From: Rhodobacteraceae bacterium SB2
GTDB taxonomy: Bacteria > Pseudomonadota > Alphaproteobacteria > Rhodobacterales > Rhodobacteraceae
NCBI GenBank assembly: GCA_001642945.1
Contig: LGRT01000034.1
Location: forward strand, 310,001 to 374,000
Length of the DNA stretch: 64,000 nt
Direction of reading: 5' to 3'
Part shown: in pieces, positions 9,629-19,384 of the stretch
Layout: each line of letters opens with the position of its first letter
How positions within the stretch are numbered: position 1 is the first letter of the stretch
Notes under the pieces: generated by a model
Database searches by the model: none
Told to the model about the DNA's origin: nothing
What the model saw: the letters and a program-made list of their open reading frames with translations, nothing else
Program-made: the position numbers and the translations under genes

Positions 9629-10263
9629 CGGTCTCCCAGCCGCCATTTGCGCAGCCGCTCACGGAAAATATAAACCCCCGCCAGCATCACCAGAACGCCT
9701 GCACAAATCAGCGTAACCTGCGCTGCGGGGTGCATTGCCGCCACGCCCGCCGTGGCTGTGGCTGACGCCCCTGCCAGCGCTGTAACCGTGCTGGCCTGAA
9801 GGGTGGTGCTTTCGCTTGAATTTGAACGCGGCGCGATTACCCGGCGCACCCCCAGCAGCTTAGAGACAGGATAGGATTTCACATTCACCTGGTCGTTTTG
9901 ATTGCCGCCCAGCAGATTGAGTTTCTGCACCCCTTGGCCCTTGAAAAACCCCACATGGCCCTGCCAGCTGGCTTTGCCCGACAGGATCACCACATCGCCC
10001 TCTTTGGCCTCGCTAAGAGGTATTTTTTGACCCCAGTCCAAATAAGAGCGCGCCAACAGCGAGCCGGTGCCCTTTGTTCCCGCTTGCAACAAGACCGAGC
10101 CAACAAAAGCCGCGCACCACGGCACCGCATCCTGTTTAATCTCAGAATGCCCGGCCTCGGCAAACATTGCCAAAACCAAAGGATTGTTTTCGGACCCCGC
10201 CCATTCCCATATCCCGACCTGTTTTTGCGCATGCTGCATTATGGTTTTGTTTAAATTTGCCAT
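9625..10263 (-). CDS. Phage-type peptidoglycan hydrolase (TIGR02594/CHAP-like endolysin) with C-terminal membrane segment
   Basis: A 212-residue predicted cell-wall hydrolase. A Cys-His-Asn set is visible: C50 in VPWCAAFV, H103 in QGHVGFF and N121 in LLGGNQND, with the family segment RSYLDWGQ between them. The C-terminal part is a low-complexity Thr/Ala linker, then a membrane helix (VTLICAGVLVMLAGVYIF) and a basic tail. There is no export signal, so the helix may supply a holin-like or anchoring role. The start at 10263 follows GAGAGAG. It is coupled by ATGA to the spanin-like gene. It belongs to a phage or gene-transfer-agent lysis module; no structural phage genes are adjacent. Confidence 0.8.
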   Translation of the reverse strand: MANLNKTIMQHAQKQVGIWEWAGSENNPLVLAMFAEAGHSEIKQDAVPWCAAFVGSVLLQAGTKGTGSLLARSYLDWGQKIPLSEAKEGDVVILSGKASWQGHVGFFKGQGVQKLNLLGGNQNDQVNVKSYPVSKLLGVRRVIAPRSNSSESTTLQASTVTALAGASATATAGVAAMHPAAQVTLICAGVLVMLAGVYIFRERLRKWRLGDR

Positions 10264-11144
10264 CGGCTCTCTCTCGTGACACACCCCGCAAGAGAGCGAA
10301 GGATCGGTTAGAATTGCTGCATCTACGTAAAGACTACGCGCGCTTGATTAACCGCCATGTGCCGAGGGCTGACATATGCCATGATGCCTCAAAACCTGCC
10401 ACGCAAACACCGCGCCTGTTACTTATCTTTTGGGTTAAAGACCTGTTTTCGAATGATTCATAAGCTGATGGCAACGCAACCTTAAAAACCATGCACACCG
10501 CACGCCAAACCGTGGAGCCGCGAGCCATCGGTTATTTCGGGTCTGTGCATACCGAACTTGGGATGCCGGCAAATATAAGCGCAAGGCCTCTTCATCTTTA
10601 CGCTCTAGCTTTTCAAGTTAGCCCAATTTAATCGTCCCTGAGGGTGCGGCATTAGAAAATCAGATCGGCGCCCAGCTTAGCAATAAACGACCTTAGCCCA
10701 TAGCCAGCTATAAAGCCCGATGACGCTACCCCAACAAGCTTATGATCTTCTAAAGTGGCTCCATCATCACCCTAGATGTCGTGCCATGCCCGAAGGTGTA
10801 ATGGCCCTAGGTAGCATAAGGTTACATTTCAAAGCGTGCGCCTTGCACGTGCCGCGCTGTGTTTAAAGATATTCTTTGCAATATTAAAAAACCTGGGGGG
10901 GGGGAAGCACTGGCCCTAAAGCGGCTCTTCGCTGCGCTTTGCACAAATATTTTCGTTGAGCTTACCCCCGATGGGATACAACATGCCGCCGCTTTTTAGG
11001 GCAAGGTTTTATGAGCTTTCGAAAATATTAAAAAATTATTTATTTTTGAGGTCCGTAAATATATTATCAAACTGAACTAAAAACATCATGCAGCGACGGC
11101 ATTTGGCAAATATGAAAAGAGCTCAATCCAAAAAGGTAAAACCA
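10264..11144. other. Sparse intergenic region with a G10 tract
   Basis: About 880 bases with no supportable gene. A homopolymer of ten G residues lies at 10895-10904. Short frames at 10167-10528 lie antisense to each other and show no family signal. Confidence 0.45.
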
Positions 11145-11816
11145 ATGCGAAAATTTACGGCCATCATTCTTCTTTGTGTTTTATCTGCCTGCCAGTTTAA
11201 TGTAACACCAACCTTTTACGTCAGGGACATCCAAGATGTCATTGCGTCTCGAGATCCAATCAATTTACCCATATTTATGCAAGTCCCCGCCTCAAGCATG
11301 GATGATTGTCAGTCTGAAATCGGTCAGGTGCTGGGCATATTAGAAACCTATGGCATGATCGGAAAGCTACAATCATGCAACAGCGATGAAAGCGCGCTGT
11401 TTGCCACTGCCAATATTGAGCTTGAAGCGTCCGTCATGCGAGTAGACGATCAAAATCAGGATAATATGACCGGGGCTTTGGCACTTGGCATAGAAGATCG
11501 AGGCGATGGTTATTATGGGTTATATCTGGCTCGCAACCCAAATTTAGAAGCGGCAATGAGCTCTATTGAATCCGCCTTAGTTTTCGCCAGTCTTGACGCA
11601 ACAAATGTTGGCTTCATCGTTACCATAAACAATGACATGAGAGAGGCGCTTTTAATCACTACATATGATAGCTTTGTGAATGGTGCGCCATATGATGAGG
11701 AAGAGTTCACATTGCAGCCACGATCAGTTTTAAAAATTAGAGCATCAGATGTGAGCACAAATTTATTTTTCAATCGGGGTTGGTACGAAATTGGCGTTAT
11801 CGCGTTTTCCAGCTAA
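11145..11816 (+). CDS. Hypothetical lipoprotein
   Basis: A 223-residue protein of unknown function. It begins with a lipoprotein signal (MRKFTAIILLCVLSAC) whose lipobox LSAC places the acylated cysteine at residue 16. The mature part is acidic with no metal or heme motif. It has a segment (YYGLYLARNP) followed by an alternating pattern that suggests beta strands. The start at 11145 has AAAGGT upstream; an in-frame ATG at 11088 is less likely because it would bury the signal sequence. Proteins of this shape occur in phages and in Rhodobacteraceae, but I do not recognise a named family. Confidence 0.7.
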   Translation: MRKFTAIILLCVLSACQFNVTPTFYVRDIQDVIASRDPINLPIFMQVPASSMDDCQSEIGQVLGILETYGMIGKLQSCNSDESALFATANIELEASVMRVDDQNQDNMTGALALGIEDRGDGYYGLYLARNPNLEAAMSSIESALVFASLDATNVGFIVTINNDMREALLITTYDSFVNGAPYDEEEFTLQPRSVLKIRASDVSTNLFFNRGWYEIGVIAFSS

Positions 11817-11951
11817 AGCTGCTGATGAAAAAACCTCCTGGAAACCTTAAACGATGATGTGTTTGCGCACCTGCAACAGATGTGTGCCGGCGATAAATAG
11901 ACCCTCCAAACTTTGGTTAAAAACATTGGAGCTTTAAGTATCGGTTTTTCG

Positions 11952-12068
11952 ATGTATCTTTGGGTTTTTTTAATCGGATTATGTTCATTTTATCAGTGGC
12001 TTATTAACGCCAATAGAGCTGATCAAACAAATAATGATCTAAAATCGTACTTTCAGCGTAAAGTCTGA
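11952..12068 (+). CDS. Possible 38-residue membrane peptide
   Basis: A short frame beginning MYLWVFLIGLCSFYQWL, which would form a single membrane helix, followed by a polar tail. No strong ribosome binding site is seen. It could be a real membrane microprotein or a chance frame. Confidence 0.25.
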   Translation: MYLWVFLIGLCSFYQWLINANRADQTNNDLKSYFQRKV

Positions 12069-12141
12069 TATAGCCAGTCGCTAGAATTAAGAACATCGTA
12101 GCCAACAGCCTCATTGAAACTGCAAGTTATGGAGCTGACTT

Positions 12142-12315
12142 ATGAATGAAATACGGGATCGACATTTTATAGATGAACTCGTTCAATATGGACGAGAGTA
12201 TCTGCTGACCGATGTAGACGATCTGGTTTGGGAGTGGTTGAAACAATCCCATTTCGTTGACAGTAAAAATCAGGCAACAGACAGAGGCAAATCCTTGTTG
12301 CTTATGCTCAGCTAG
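12142..12315 (+). CDS. Small hypothetical protein, 57 residues
   Basis: A 57-residue acidic protein (MNEIRDRHFIDELVQYGREY at the start) without cysteines or membrane segments. GGAG lies 7 bases before the ATG, a good ribosome binding site. Function unknown. The sequence looks helical. Confidence 0.4.
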   Translation: MNEIRDRHFIDELVQYGREYLLTDVDDLVWEWLKQSHFVDSKNQATDRGKSLLLMLS

Positions 12316-12461
12316 GCTTCAAATCATATCTCATTCATTTTGATCCGATCTGTAGCACGAACCGTATAATTACAAGGATTGTGCGTAAATACGCACGTTG
12401 CGATCATGGTTAATCGCTTATTCAAGGCGCGGGCGAGCCACCCGAGACGTTGGGAAATGAT

Positions 12462-12632
12462 GTGAAAAAATGTATCTGCGGACGTTCACCGACAGCCACT
12501 TGCATTGGGTGGCATAAGCTGACCCATGCAGAGTGGCAGGTGAAAAAACTTATCTTAGAAGCAGAGACACATGCTGAAAAAGTCGCAGAGGAATATTCTA
12601 AACTCATGGAACAGAAAAACTGGCTCCGTTGA
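12462..12632 (+). CDS. Small cysteine-containing hypothetical protein
   Basis: A 56-residue protein, starting at a GTG at 12462 or a TTG at 12450. The N-terminus carries CICGRSPTATCIGWHKL, with three cysteines and a histidine spaced as in a small zinc-binding knuckle. The rest is a charged helix. Weak start signals keep confidence moderate. No function can be assigned. Confidence 0.4.
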   Translation: MKKCICGRSPTATCIGWHKLTHAEWQVKKLILEAETHAEKVAEEYSKLMEQKNWLR

Positions 12633-14101
12633 AGCAATGACGCGGGTTTACAATAAACGCTTTTAATTTCGGGTCAGCTAGAAATGTCTACCAACAAAAA
12701 ACAGAACTAAACTTCCACATCTGTGACTATTAGTTTACGTTTTGTAAAAACCTTAGAAGCAAAAACCGTTAAGCCAAATTGCCCCTTGCGCAGAACTAAC
12801 ACACCGTCGAACGCTGTTTTTGCCCCCAAAGGCCCCTTCGTCAACACAAAGGCGTTAGGCTTCAGCACCCAAGCATACACAGGTGCGAGCGCACGTTTCG
12901 ATCCCGCGCCAATGATGCGAAACATTCCAAAAAGTTAAAAACAAAATGAAGGGACCAATGGGAGCATCGGCAATAGCAATATGTTCGACTTTCAGGATGA
13001 AGCACGCTTTTTTGAGATGCTTGCGCGTTGGTAAAAAATTAGTGACGGCGATGGATGTTTGCGCGACGGCAGGTGCGAAGGCATCAGGATTGTCAAGATC
13101 AGCCCACATTTTGTTGAACCATTGCCAGCTAATCGGATAGGGCGTGCGGCAAACAGCTGTTACTTGGCGTGACGCCTTGTCTAAAGCGATCGCTTCAAAG
13201 CTGATCACTTTAGACCATGCAATAGCAAGGGAAGGCGCGGTGACAGCTAAACCGCTAGAGGTGTTTTTAAACCGGTCATAAACACATTGAATTTGAGCGT
13301 AAAAGAGAACACTGGATGAGCTGACATTAAAAACATACGAGGCTGCGCAGAGCGCAACGTCAAAATACAACCGCGTGGTAAAGCCTGCCATTCAAAAACT
13401 GATCGAACCGCCTTCACCGCGTTTTTGGGGTTTTTTCTTTTCCAAGCAAGAAGCTTCGACAATAAAGCGTTAAAAAAAATCAACCGTATTGCCGCGCCAG
13501 ACGCGCTAATCCGGGTTAAAGGTGGCGACCCACGCGCCAATCGCATCAAACCAAAAAATTTTTCTGAAGATAAATAAAACTGGCCATAATAGTTACATTA
13601 TACAAGCTCGTTCTGCCGAAGTTCCAAAAGGTAAAAACGTTACTTAGATACGCCATCCCTTTTTTTGAGCGCTCCTTTCCAGTTTTAAATCAGGACTGCT
13701 AACGCGCTGGAATGATCGTGCTGGGCGCCAAATGAAAAATTCATGTCTTCAATAATTGATACACTATTGATTTACCCGCATTTGAATGTTAGCCAAGGCG
13801 CAAAGAAGATGACGGAGCGAACATTCACCTGTCCAAATTGCAGCATATAAAAATTGAACACCGTGTTCGGCATGTTGATTTTGATGGTGAAAAATAAATG
13901 CTTGGTTGCAAATTTAAATTTTGGCTAGAAAATGAACGACAACATTATCTTAACATCCAAGCGCAACAATAACTGCGGAGCGCTAAACGCAGCTTATGCA
14001 GCACAACGCGCGTGTTCTATCTCGGCAAAAGCCGAGTCACGACATAAAAGCGAAGTCTCACAAAGCGCGCCTCGGTCGACTGTGGACGGGAAAATAATGT
14101 A
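12633..14101. other. Sparse region upstream of the TRAP operon
   Basis: About 1.5 kb without a confident gene. Two minus-strand frames (12855-13391, 178 codons; 12707-12925, 72 codons) overlap and have partly protein-like composition, for example SWQWFNKMWADLDNPDAFAP. They match no family I recognise and may be pieces of one frameshifted gene. The promoter of the TRAP operon should lie near 13900-14100. Confidence 0.35.
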
Positions 14102-14689
14102 ATGCATGCGCTGTTAACCCTTCTCAAACCATTGCAAATTTTCAATGATATCTGCGGCTGGTTTGGGCGTTGGATCTCAGTCATCGCCTTGGCGCTTATG
14201 GTCCTTATAATTTTACTGCAGGTTTTCTGCCGCTATGCGCTGAACAATGCCCTGCCCTGGCCCGATGAAGCGGCACGGTTTCTTATGCTATGGCTCACTG
14301 GCTTGATGGCGCCAATTGCGCTGCGTCAGGGTGGATTTGTTGCGATTGAAACGCTGACGCAATTTTTGCCCCGCCGGGGCGTTACCTTATTAACGCTGTT
14401 TCTGTTTACAGTGTCTCTTATGGTGCTTTGCGTTGCCGTAAAATTGGGGTGGAAACACGTTAATTCTGGATGGCTGTTTGCCAGCGCCTCTTTAAAGCTG
14501 CCGCTGCAGCTGATCGGTTTGAAAGCCGTTAAACTCAAATTGGCGTGGATGTATTTATCACTTTTTGTGGGGGCCGTTTTAATGATTTTTGCTACGGTCG
14601 AGTTAATTATCCGCCAAATTATCACCCTCGGGGGAGAGCATCGCCATTTACGAGATATTCCTATTCTTGACAGCGAAAGTGCGCAATAA
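14102..14689 (+). CDS. dctQ: TRAP transporter small permease subunit (DctQ)
   Basis: A 195-residue membrane protein with four predicted helices and the DctQ core motif: a helix ending in QVFCRYALNNALPWPDEAARFLM, followed by WLTGLMAPIALRQGGFVAIE. DctQ links the periplasmic binding protein and the large DctM subunit in sodium-driven TRAP uptake. The stop and the dctM start overlap (TAATG at 14687-14691), indicating a coupled operon. The C-terminus is a short polar tail. Confidence 0.9.
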   Translation: MHALLTLLKPLQIFNDICGWFGRWISVIALALMVLIILLQVFCRYALNNALPWPDEAARFLMLWLTGLMAPIALRQGGFVAIETLTQFLPRRGVTLLTLFLFTVSLMVLCVAVKLGWKHVNSGWLFASASLKLPLQLIGLKAVKLKLAWMYLSLFVGAVLMIFATVELIIRQIITLGGEHRHLRDIPILDSESAQ

Positions 14690-15978
14690 TGCTGATGTGG
14701 TTCCTACCCCTGTTTCTGGTGTTTTTGGTGATTGGTCTACCGGTGTTTTTCGGGCTTTTGGCGGCGCCCGGGCTTTTGTTATGGCTCAACGGTCAAGAAC
14801 GTGACATCGCCCTCTTATATCGCAACGTTTACAATGGAATGGACAGCTTTCCGCTGATGGCCATTCCATTTTTTATGCTGGCGGGCGAATTGATGAACCG
14901 GGGTGGAATCACAAGCCGTTTGGTGGAATTCGCTCAGGCAATTATGGGGCATCTGCGCGGCGGCCTTGCGCATGTGAATATTTTATCTTCAATGCTGTTT
15001 GCCGGCCTGTCCGGATCAGCCGTCGCGGACACTTCTGCGCTTGGCTCTATGCTGATCCCCGCGATGGAAAAACAAGGCTATACAAGGCGTTTTGCGGCCG
15101 CAATTACCGCCGCGAGTTCGGTTATTGGGCCCATTATCCCCCCCTCTGGCATCATGATTATCTATGCCTATGTAATGGGCGAGAGCGTTGCCGCATTGTT
15201 CTTAGCGGGTATTGTGCCGGGGGTTATGGTCGGTGCAGGGCTGATGCTTATGGTAAAGGTCATGGCCGACCGCTATGATTTTCCAGTTGCCAGCGCTAAA
15301 TACAGTTGGCGCGCCCGCGGCCAAGCCAGCCTAAAAGCATTTTTTCCTTTGATGACGCCGGTGATCATCCTTGGCGGTATTCTCGGCGGGATATTTACCC
15401 CGACAGAAGCCGCGGCTGTTGCGGTAGGGTATGCAACTTTTATCGGCTTATTCGTTTTAAAATCACTGAAACTGCAGGATTTACCTCAAGTTCTTACAAA
15501 AGCGGCGATGACTTCTTCGGTTGTATTATTGCTGGTCGGCGCGGCAATGGCGTTTAAAACGGTCGTTAGCCTGAGCCATGCTCCAGAAACCCTTGCAGCG
15601 TTTATATTGTCGCTTTCGGAAAACCCGCTGATTTTACTTTTTCTGATCAATATCTTGCTGTTCATTGTTGGAATGTTCTTAGACGCTGGGCCGGCAATCA
15701 TTATTTTAGGGCCAATCTTGGGGCCAATTTTCATCAGTATGGGCGTTGACCCAGTTCATTTTGCAATCATAATGAGCGTAAATTTAACGGTTGGGCTGGC
15801 AACGCCACCGATGGGCTTGGTGCTGTTTGTGGCCTCCTCTGTATCAGGAGAGAGAGTCGATAGTATCGCCCGCGCAATCATTCCATTTCTTTTGGTTGAA
15901 ATATTTGTGATCTTCTTAATCACCTATATTCCAGCCATTTCCATGACGATCCCACGTCTTACCGGGTTCGTAAACTAA
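14689..15978 (+). CDS. dctM: TRAP transporter large permease subunit (DctM)
   Basis: A 429-residue membrane protein with about 12 helices. Family motifs are visible: SFPLMAIPFFMLAGELMNRGGI near residue 45, GSAVADTSALGSMLIPAM near residue 105, IGPIIPPSGIMIIYAY near residue 145, and NLTVGLATPPMGLVLFVASS near residue 365. It is the ion-coupled transport subunit of the TRAP system. It sits between dctQ (overlapping) and dctP (31 bases later). Confidence 0.94.
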   Translation: MLMWFLPLFLVFLVIGLPVFFGLLAAPGLLLWLNGQERDIALLYRNVYNGMDSFPLMAIPFFMLAGELMNRGGITSRLVEFAQAIMGHLRGGLAHVNILSSMLFAGLSGSAVADTSALGSMLIPAMEKQGYTRRFAAAITAASSVIGPIIPPSGIMIIYAYVMGESVAALFLAGIVPGVMVGAGLMLMVKVMADRYDFPVASAKYSWRARGQASLKAFFPLMTPVIILGGILGGIFTPTEAAAVAVGYATFIGLFVLKSLKLQDLPQVLTKAAMTSSVVLLLVGAAMAFKTVVSLSHAPETLAAFILSLSENPLILLFLINILLFIVGMFLDAGPAIIILGPILGPIFISMGVDPVHFAIIMSVNLTVGLATPPMGLVLFVASSVSGERVDSIARAIIPFLLVEIFVIFLITYIPAISMTIPRLTGFVN

Positions 15979-16009
15979 CCTTAACTGCAATATCTCTAGG
16001 GAGGAAAAC

Positions 16010-17068
16010 ATGCTAAAAGGTACTATCAAGTCGCTGACGCTTGCAGCGATGCTAACCACAGGGGCGGTGGCTGCCAATGCCGCAGATTACACAATCCGAG
16101 CCACAGCCAACTCGAATGAGAACGATGAAGACTATGATGGTCTTGTTGTGTTCAAAAACTATGTTGAAAGCGCTTCAAACGGCGCGATCGAAGTTGAATT
16201 ATTCATCGGCACGCAGCTATGTTCAAAAGGCGCGGAATGCTTGCAAGGTGTGGCCGATGGTTCAATCGATGTGTATATTTCGACATCAGGTGGCGCGGCC
16301 GGTATCTTCCCATATGTGCAAGTTCTGGACCTGCCTTATTTGATGGCGGATGATCGCGTTGCTGAGCACGTTCTTTCCGGTGATTTTACTCGCACAGTGC
16401 GCAAAATGGCGCTTGAAAACTCTGGCGATAAAATCCGTTTGATGACAATCGGGAATACCGGCGGATGGCGCAACTTCGCGAATACAAAACGCCGCGTTCA
16501 AAACCCAGATGACATGGCCGGTTTGAAAATTCGTACCGTTGTTGCAGATCTTCCGCAAGAACTCGTAAAAGCGCTTGGCGCCTCTCCTACGCCGATCCCA
16601 TGGCCTGAACTGTTCACATCGTTTCAAACCGGTGTGGTGGAAGGGTCTAAAAACGGCATCACCGATATCATGGGGATGAAATTCCCAGATGCAGGCCTGA
16701 AATATGTGACTTTGGACGGCCATGCCTATATGGGCGCTTTGTGGTGGATGTCAAATGACACATTCATGTCAATGCCAGCAGAAATGCGTACGATCGTTGC
16801 CGATGGTTTCTCACAATTGCAACAGGCCACCTTCGCTTCACCAAAGCGTAAATCAATTCAAGCCTATGCCGATTTTGTAGCTGGTGGCGGAGACCTTTAC
16901 GTGCCGACACCTGAAGAAAAAGCAGCGTTCAAATCAGCTGCAGCGCCCGTTTATGATTGGTTCAAAGCCAATGTAGATGGAGGCGAAGAAGTGTTTAATG
17001 CACTGACGTCAGCGGTTGCCGCCGCAGAGGCCGATATTTCCGCCGGTCGCGCAGCGGATATTCAATAA
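16010..17068 (+). CDS. dctP: TRAP transporter substrate-binding protein (DctP)
   Basis: A 352-residue periplasmic binding protein with a signal peptide ending in AANA before residue 25. The mature chain shows the DctP pattern, including AGIFPYVQVLDLPYLM, then DMAGLKIRTVVADL with the conserved arginine that salt-bridges a carboxylate ligand, and FQTGVVEGSKNGI. A very strong AGGGAGGAAAAC ribosome binding site precedes the start, consistent with higher synthesis of the binding protein. It is last in the dctQ-dctM-dctP operon and is followed by a hairpin. The ligand is probably a carboxylate; identity unknown. Confidence 0.93.
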   Translation: MLKGTIKSLTLAAMLTTGAVAANAADYTIRATANSNENDEDYDGLVVFKNYVESASNGAIEVELFIGTQLCSKGAECLQGVADGSIDVYISTSGGAAGIFPYVQVLDLPYLMADDRVAEHVLSGDFTRTVRKMALENSGDKIRLMTIGNTGGWRNFANTKRRVQNPDDMAGLKIRTVVADLPQELVKALGASPTPIPWPELFTSFQTGVVEGSKNGITDIMGMKFPDAGLKYVTLDGHAYMGALWWMSNDTFMSMPAEMRTIVADGFSQLQQATFASPKRKSIQAYADFVAGGGDLYVPTPEEKAAFKSAAAPVYDWFKANVDGGEEVFNALTSAVAAAEADISAGRAADIQ

Positions 17069-17078
17069 AAACAATGGG

Positions 17079-17104
17079 TCTGCGCAGCATGTGTCGCTGC
17101 GCAG
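17079..17104 (+). terminator. Hairpin after the TRAP operon
   Basis: A perfect 10-bp stem (TCTGCGCAGC with GCTGCGCAGA) and 7-base loop begins 10 bases after dctP stops. The U-tract is poor (CCCACTTTC), so it may act as a terminator or an mRNA-stabilising 3' hairpin. Confidence 0.55.
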
Positions 17105-17170
17105 ATCCCACTTTCGTATCTTTCTGTCAAAAATGTTGAAAACATTTGCAAAGCTGGTTTGCATCCGTTC

Positions 17171-17677
17171 TTATCTGAACGGATATAACCAGACCCGATA
17201 ATCATCGATCAAAACATGCGCCTTCTCAATCTGCTCCTTCGTCATTTTTTTAACCACTTCCTCTTGGCTAATCATCGCATCCGGATCATTACCAATCGCA
17301 GAGAGCACATACCACATATAGGCACGGGTCAAATCAGGCGCGGGCATGCCAAGCCCCAGTTCATAATACCACGCGACACCAGATTGTGCGCCCGGATGGC
17401 CTTTCATTGCACTGCGCAAATACCAATCAAACGCGCGCTCAAAATCCTGCTCTACGCCCAAGCCCATCGCATACATTACGCCAATCAATTCTTCGGCCTC
17501 GGCATTGCCCGAACGGGCTGCAGGCCACAGCGCATGGCGCGCTTGTTCAAATTTCCCCGCCTCCATCAGATCTCTGGCAATTTCAAGCTCGGCCAAAGCG
17601 GGCCCAGCGCTGATCAACGCGGTTTGCAACGCCAAAACCTGCCCCATCCTCTTAAAAACCTGTTTAGTGCGATACAT
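17171..17677 (-). CDS. Sel1-repeat (tetratricopeptide-like) secreted protein
   Basis: A 168-residue protein with a probable signal peptide (MGQVLALQTALISAGPALA, preceded by basic residues), then Sel1-like repeats: ARSGNAEAEELIGVMYAMGLGVEQD, FDWYLRSAMKGHPGAQSGVAWYYE, and a third around YMWYVLSAIG. Such repeats mediate protein-protein contacts in the periplasm. The start at 17677 has AAGGA upstream. Its first codons overlap the 5' end of the oppositely oriented MauG-like gene, so the two genes are divergent with overlapping 5' ends. Confidence 0.8.
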   Translation of the reverse strand: MYRTKQVFKRMGQVLALQTALISAGPALAELEIARDLMEAGKFEQARHALWPAARSGNAEAEELIGVMYAMGLGVEQDFERAFDWYLRSAMKGHPGAQSGVAWYYELGLGMPAPDLTRAYMWYVLSAIGNDPDAMISQEEVVKKMTKEQIEKAHVLIDDYRVWLYPFR

Positions 17678-18976
17678 ATTTCTATCCTTGCTACTGCGTT
17701 GAGCAGCTCTGCCATATGGGCGGAAACGCTGACCCTTAACGAGGCGCAGTTTCATCCATTAGACCTACAAAAAGCAAGCATTGGCCGGCTTTTATTTTAT
17801 GATAAAATTCTCTCTGGCAATCGTAACATTAGTTGCAGCACATGCCATCACCCGGACCATGGCGGTGGTGATGGGCTTAGCCTTGGCGTTGGCGAAGGCG
17901 GTGTGGGGATAGGCCCTAAGCGCAGCGCTGGCACGGGCGATGATAAAATCAAAAAGCGCATTCCACGCAATGCCACCGCGCTGTGGAATTTGGGGCATAA
18001 ATCTATCAATATAGTCTTTCAAGACGGACGACTTGAAATCAGCGATATTTATGAAAATGGCTTTAACTCACCGGCTCAGGAATGGTTACCAGATGGGTTA
18101 AACACGGTTATTTCAGCGCAAGCAATTTTTCCGCTTGTGGCGCAATTTGAAATGGCTGGAAACCCCAAAGAGAATGAAATTGCCGGCGCTGTGCATGACA
18201 GAATCGATGCGGCTTGGCCGATTTTGGCAAAACGCGTGCGCGTAATCCCAGCCTATGGTGATATGTTCGTCAAAGCCTTTGATGATATCGACAGCCCAGA
18301 ACAAATCACGATCGTGGAAATCGCCAAAGCCCTGGGAGATTTCATCAATCTTGAGTGGCAGAGTTTTGACAGTCCCTATGACGCATTCTTAACCTCGGGC
18401 AGGCCACTAGACCCGGCCAGCGAACGGGGCCGGCAATTGTTTTTTGGCAAGGCAGGCTGCGCAAATTGCCATAATGGCCCTTTACTGAGCGATCAGAAAT
18501 TCTACGCGCTTGGTCTGCCCGCCTTTGGGCCCGGCCGCGCACGGCGCTGGGATCCAACCGCACGCGATGTTGGACGTATGGGTGAAAGCGATGACCTGCG
18601 CGATGCCTATCGCTTCAAAACTCCGCGCTTACGCAATGTTGCCCTAACGGCGCCTTATGGTCATAACGGCGCCTACCCAACCTTAGAAGGGATCCTGCGC
18701 CATCATTTAGACCCGCAAGGTATGCGTGCGGCTTGGACGCGCGATATGGCCGCCCTACCCTCGGTGCCTTGGTTGGAGGATATTGATTTTGTTATCCAAT
18801 CAGATCGCTATGAAATGGCGCGACAAGCTGCAAAAATTGATATCAAGCCCCGCCCACTAACGGATAATCAAATCGCTGATATTGTGAAGTTTTTGCATAG
18901 CCTTACGGGGAAAACCGCCACTAAAAGTCGGTTGGGCAGCCCCGACTTTGTGCCCAGCGGCCTGCCCGTTGATTAA
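17660..18976 (+). CDS. Di-heme cytochrome c peroxidase / MauG-like protein
   Basis: A periplasmic di-heme protein of about 430 residues. Two CxxCH heme c sites are visible: CSTCH (followed by HPDHGGGDG) and CANCH (followed by NGPLLSD). The C-terminal part has the family segment FKTPRLRNVALTAPYGHNG. Such proteins reduce hydrogen peroxide or oxidise a protein or small-molecule substrate. The start is uncertain. The frame has no ATG in the right place, and a CTG at 17660, ATT at 17678 or TTG at 17699 would have to serve; the residues after them look like a signal peptide ending in AIWA. Frame far upstream of this is antisense to the Sel1 gene and is rejected. Confidence 0.85.
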   Translation: MFSAIHISILATALSSSAIWAETLTLNEAQFHPLDLQKASIGRLLFYDKILSGNRNISCSTCHHPDHGGGDGLSLGVGEGGVGIGPKRSAGTGDDKIKKRIPRNATALWNLGHKSINIVFQDGRLEISDIYENGFNSPAQEWLPDGLNTVISAQAIFPLVAQFEMAGNPKENEIAGAVHDRIDAAWPILAKRVRVIPAYGDMFVKAFDDIDSPEQITIVEIAKALGDFINLEWQSFDSPYDAFLTSGRPLDPASERGRQLFFGKAGCANCHNGPLLSDQKFYALGLPAFGPGRARRWDPTARDVGRMGESDDLRDAYRFKTPRLRNVALTAPYGHNGAYPTLEGILRHHLDPQGMRAAWTRDMAALPSVPWLEDIDFVIQSDRYEMARQAAKIDIKPRPLTDNQIADIVKFLHSLTGKTATKSRLGSPDFVPSGLPVD

Positions 18977-19384
18977 ACGGATCTCAGGCGAATGGCTGGC
19001 AAAAATCATCCCTTGGTTTTTAATGCTTATTAAGCCTGCAAAGCGACTGCGCCAGAAACTTGAACGTGCCGGTGATCTGAGGCTTTCGCGGCGCAGATGC
19101 GCGCTGGGTGCATTTATCAAAACTGATACAAATCAGTATTTTGCTCGAGGCTCTGCTCGTCCGAGGTTGGATACATGTAAAAACATTCAACCAGCGCGCC
19201 TGCCCAGCTGATCTGATTTGGACCCTCCCCTTTCAGGATATATCGTTCTCTAAAAAATATTTTACATATCAGCCAAAGAGCTGCGCGCTGGATATAAAAC
19301 AGATCCTGCTCTTACACAGTCAACTTGCAACCCCCTCATTTTTACCTTGGAAGATCTATTACATTTTTTAAAATTCTTGGTCTT
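18977..19384. other. Intergenic region before the hchA remnant
   Basis: About 400 bases with no supportable gene. Short frames on both strands lack start signals and family resemblance. Confidence 0.4.

Noticed and set aside
12855-13391. 178-codon minus-strand frame
   Set aside because: Protein-like in places but no family, start signal or neighbours; kept only as a note in the gap description.
17216-17659. Long upstream extension of the MauG-like frame
   Set aside because: It is antisense to the Sel1 gene and its translation has the low-complexity, basic look of a shadow.
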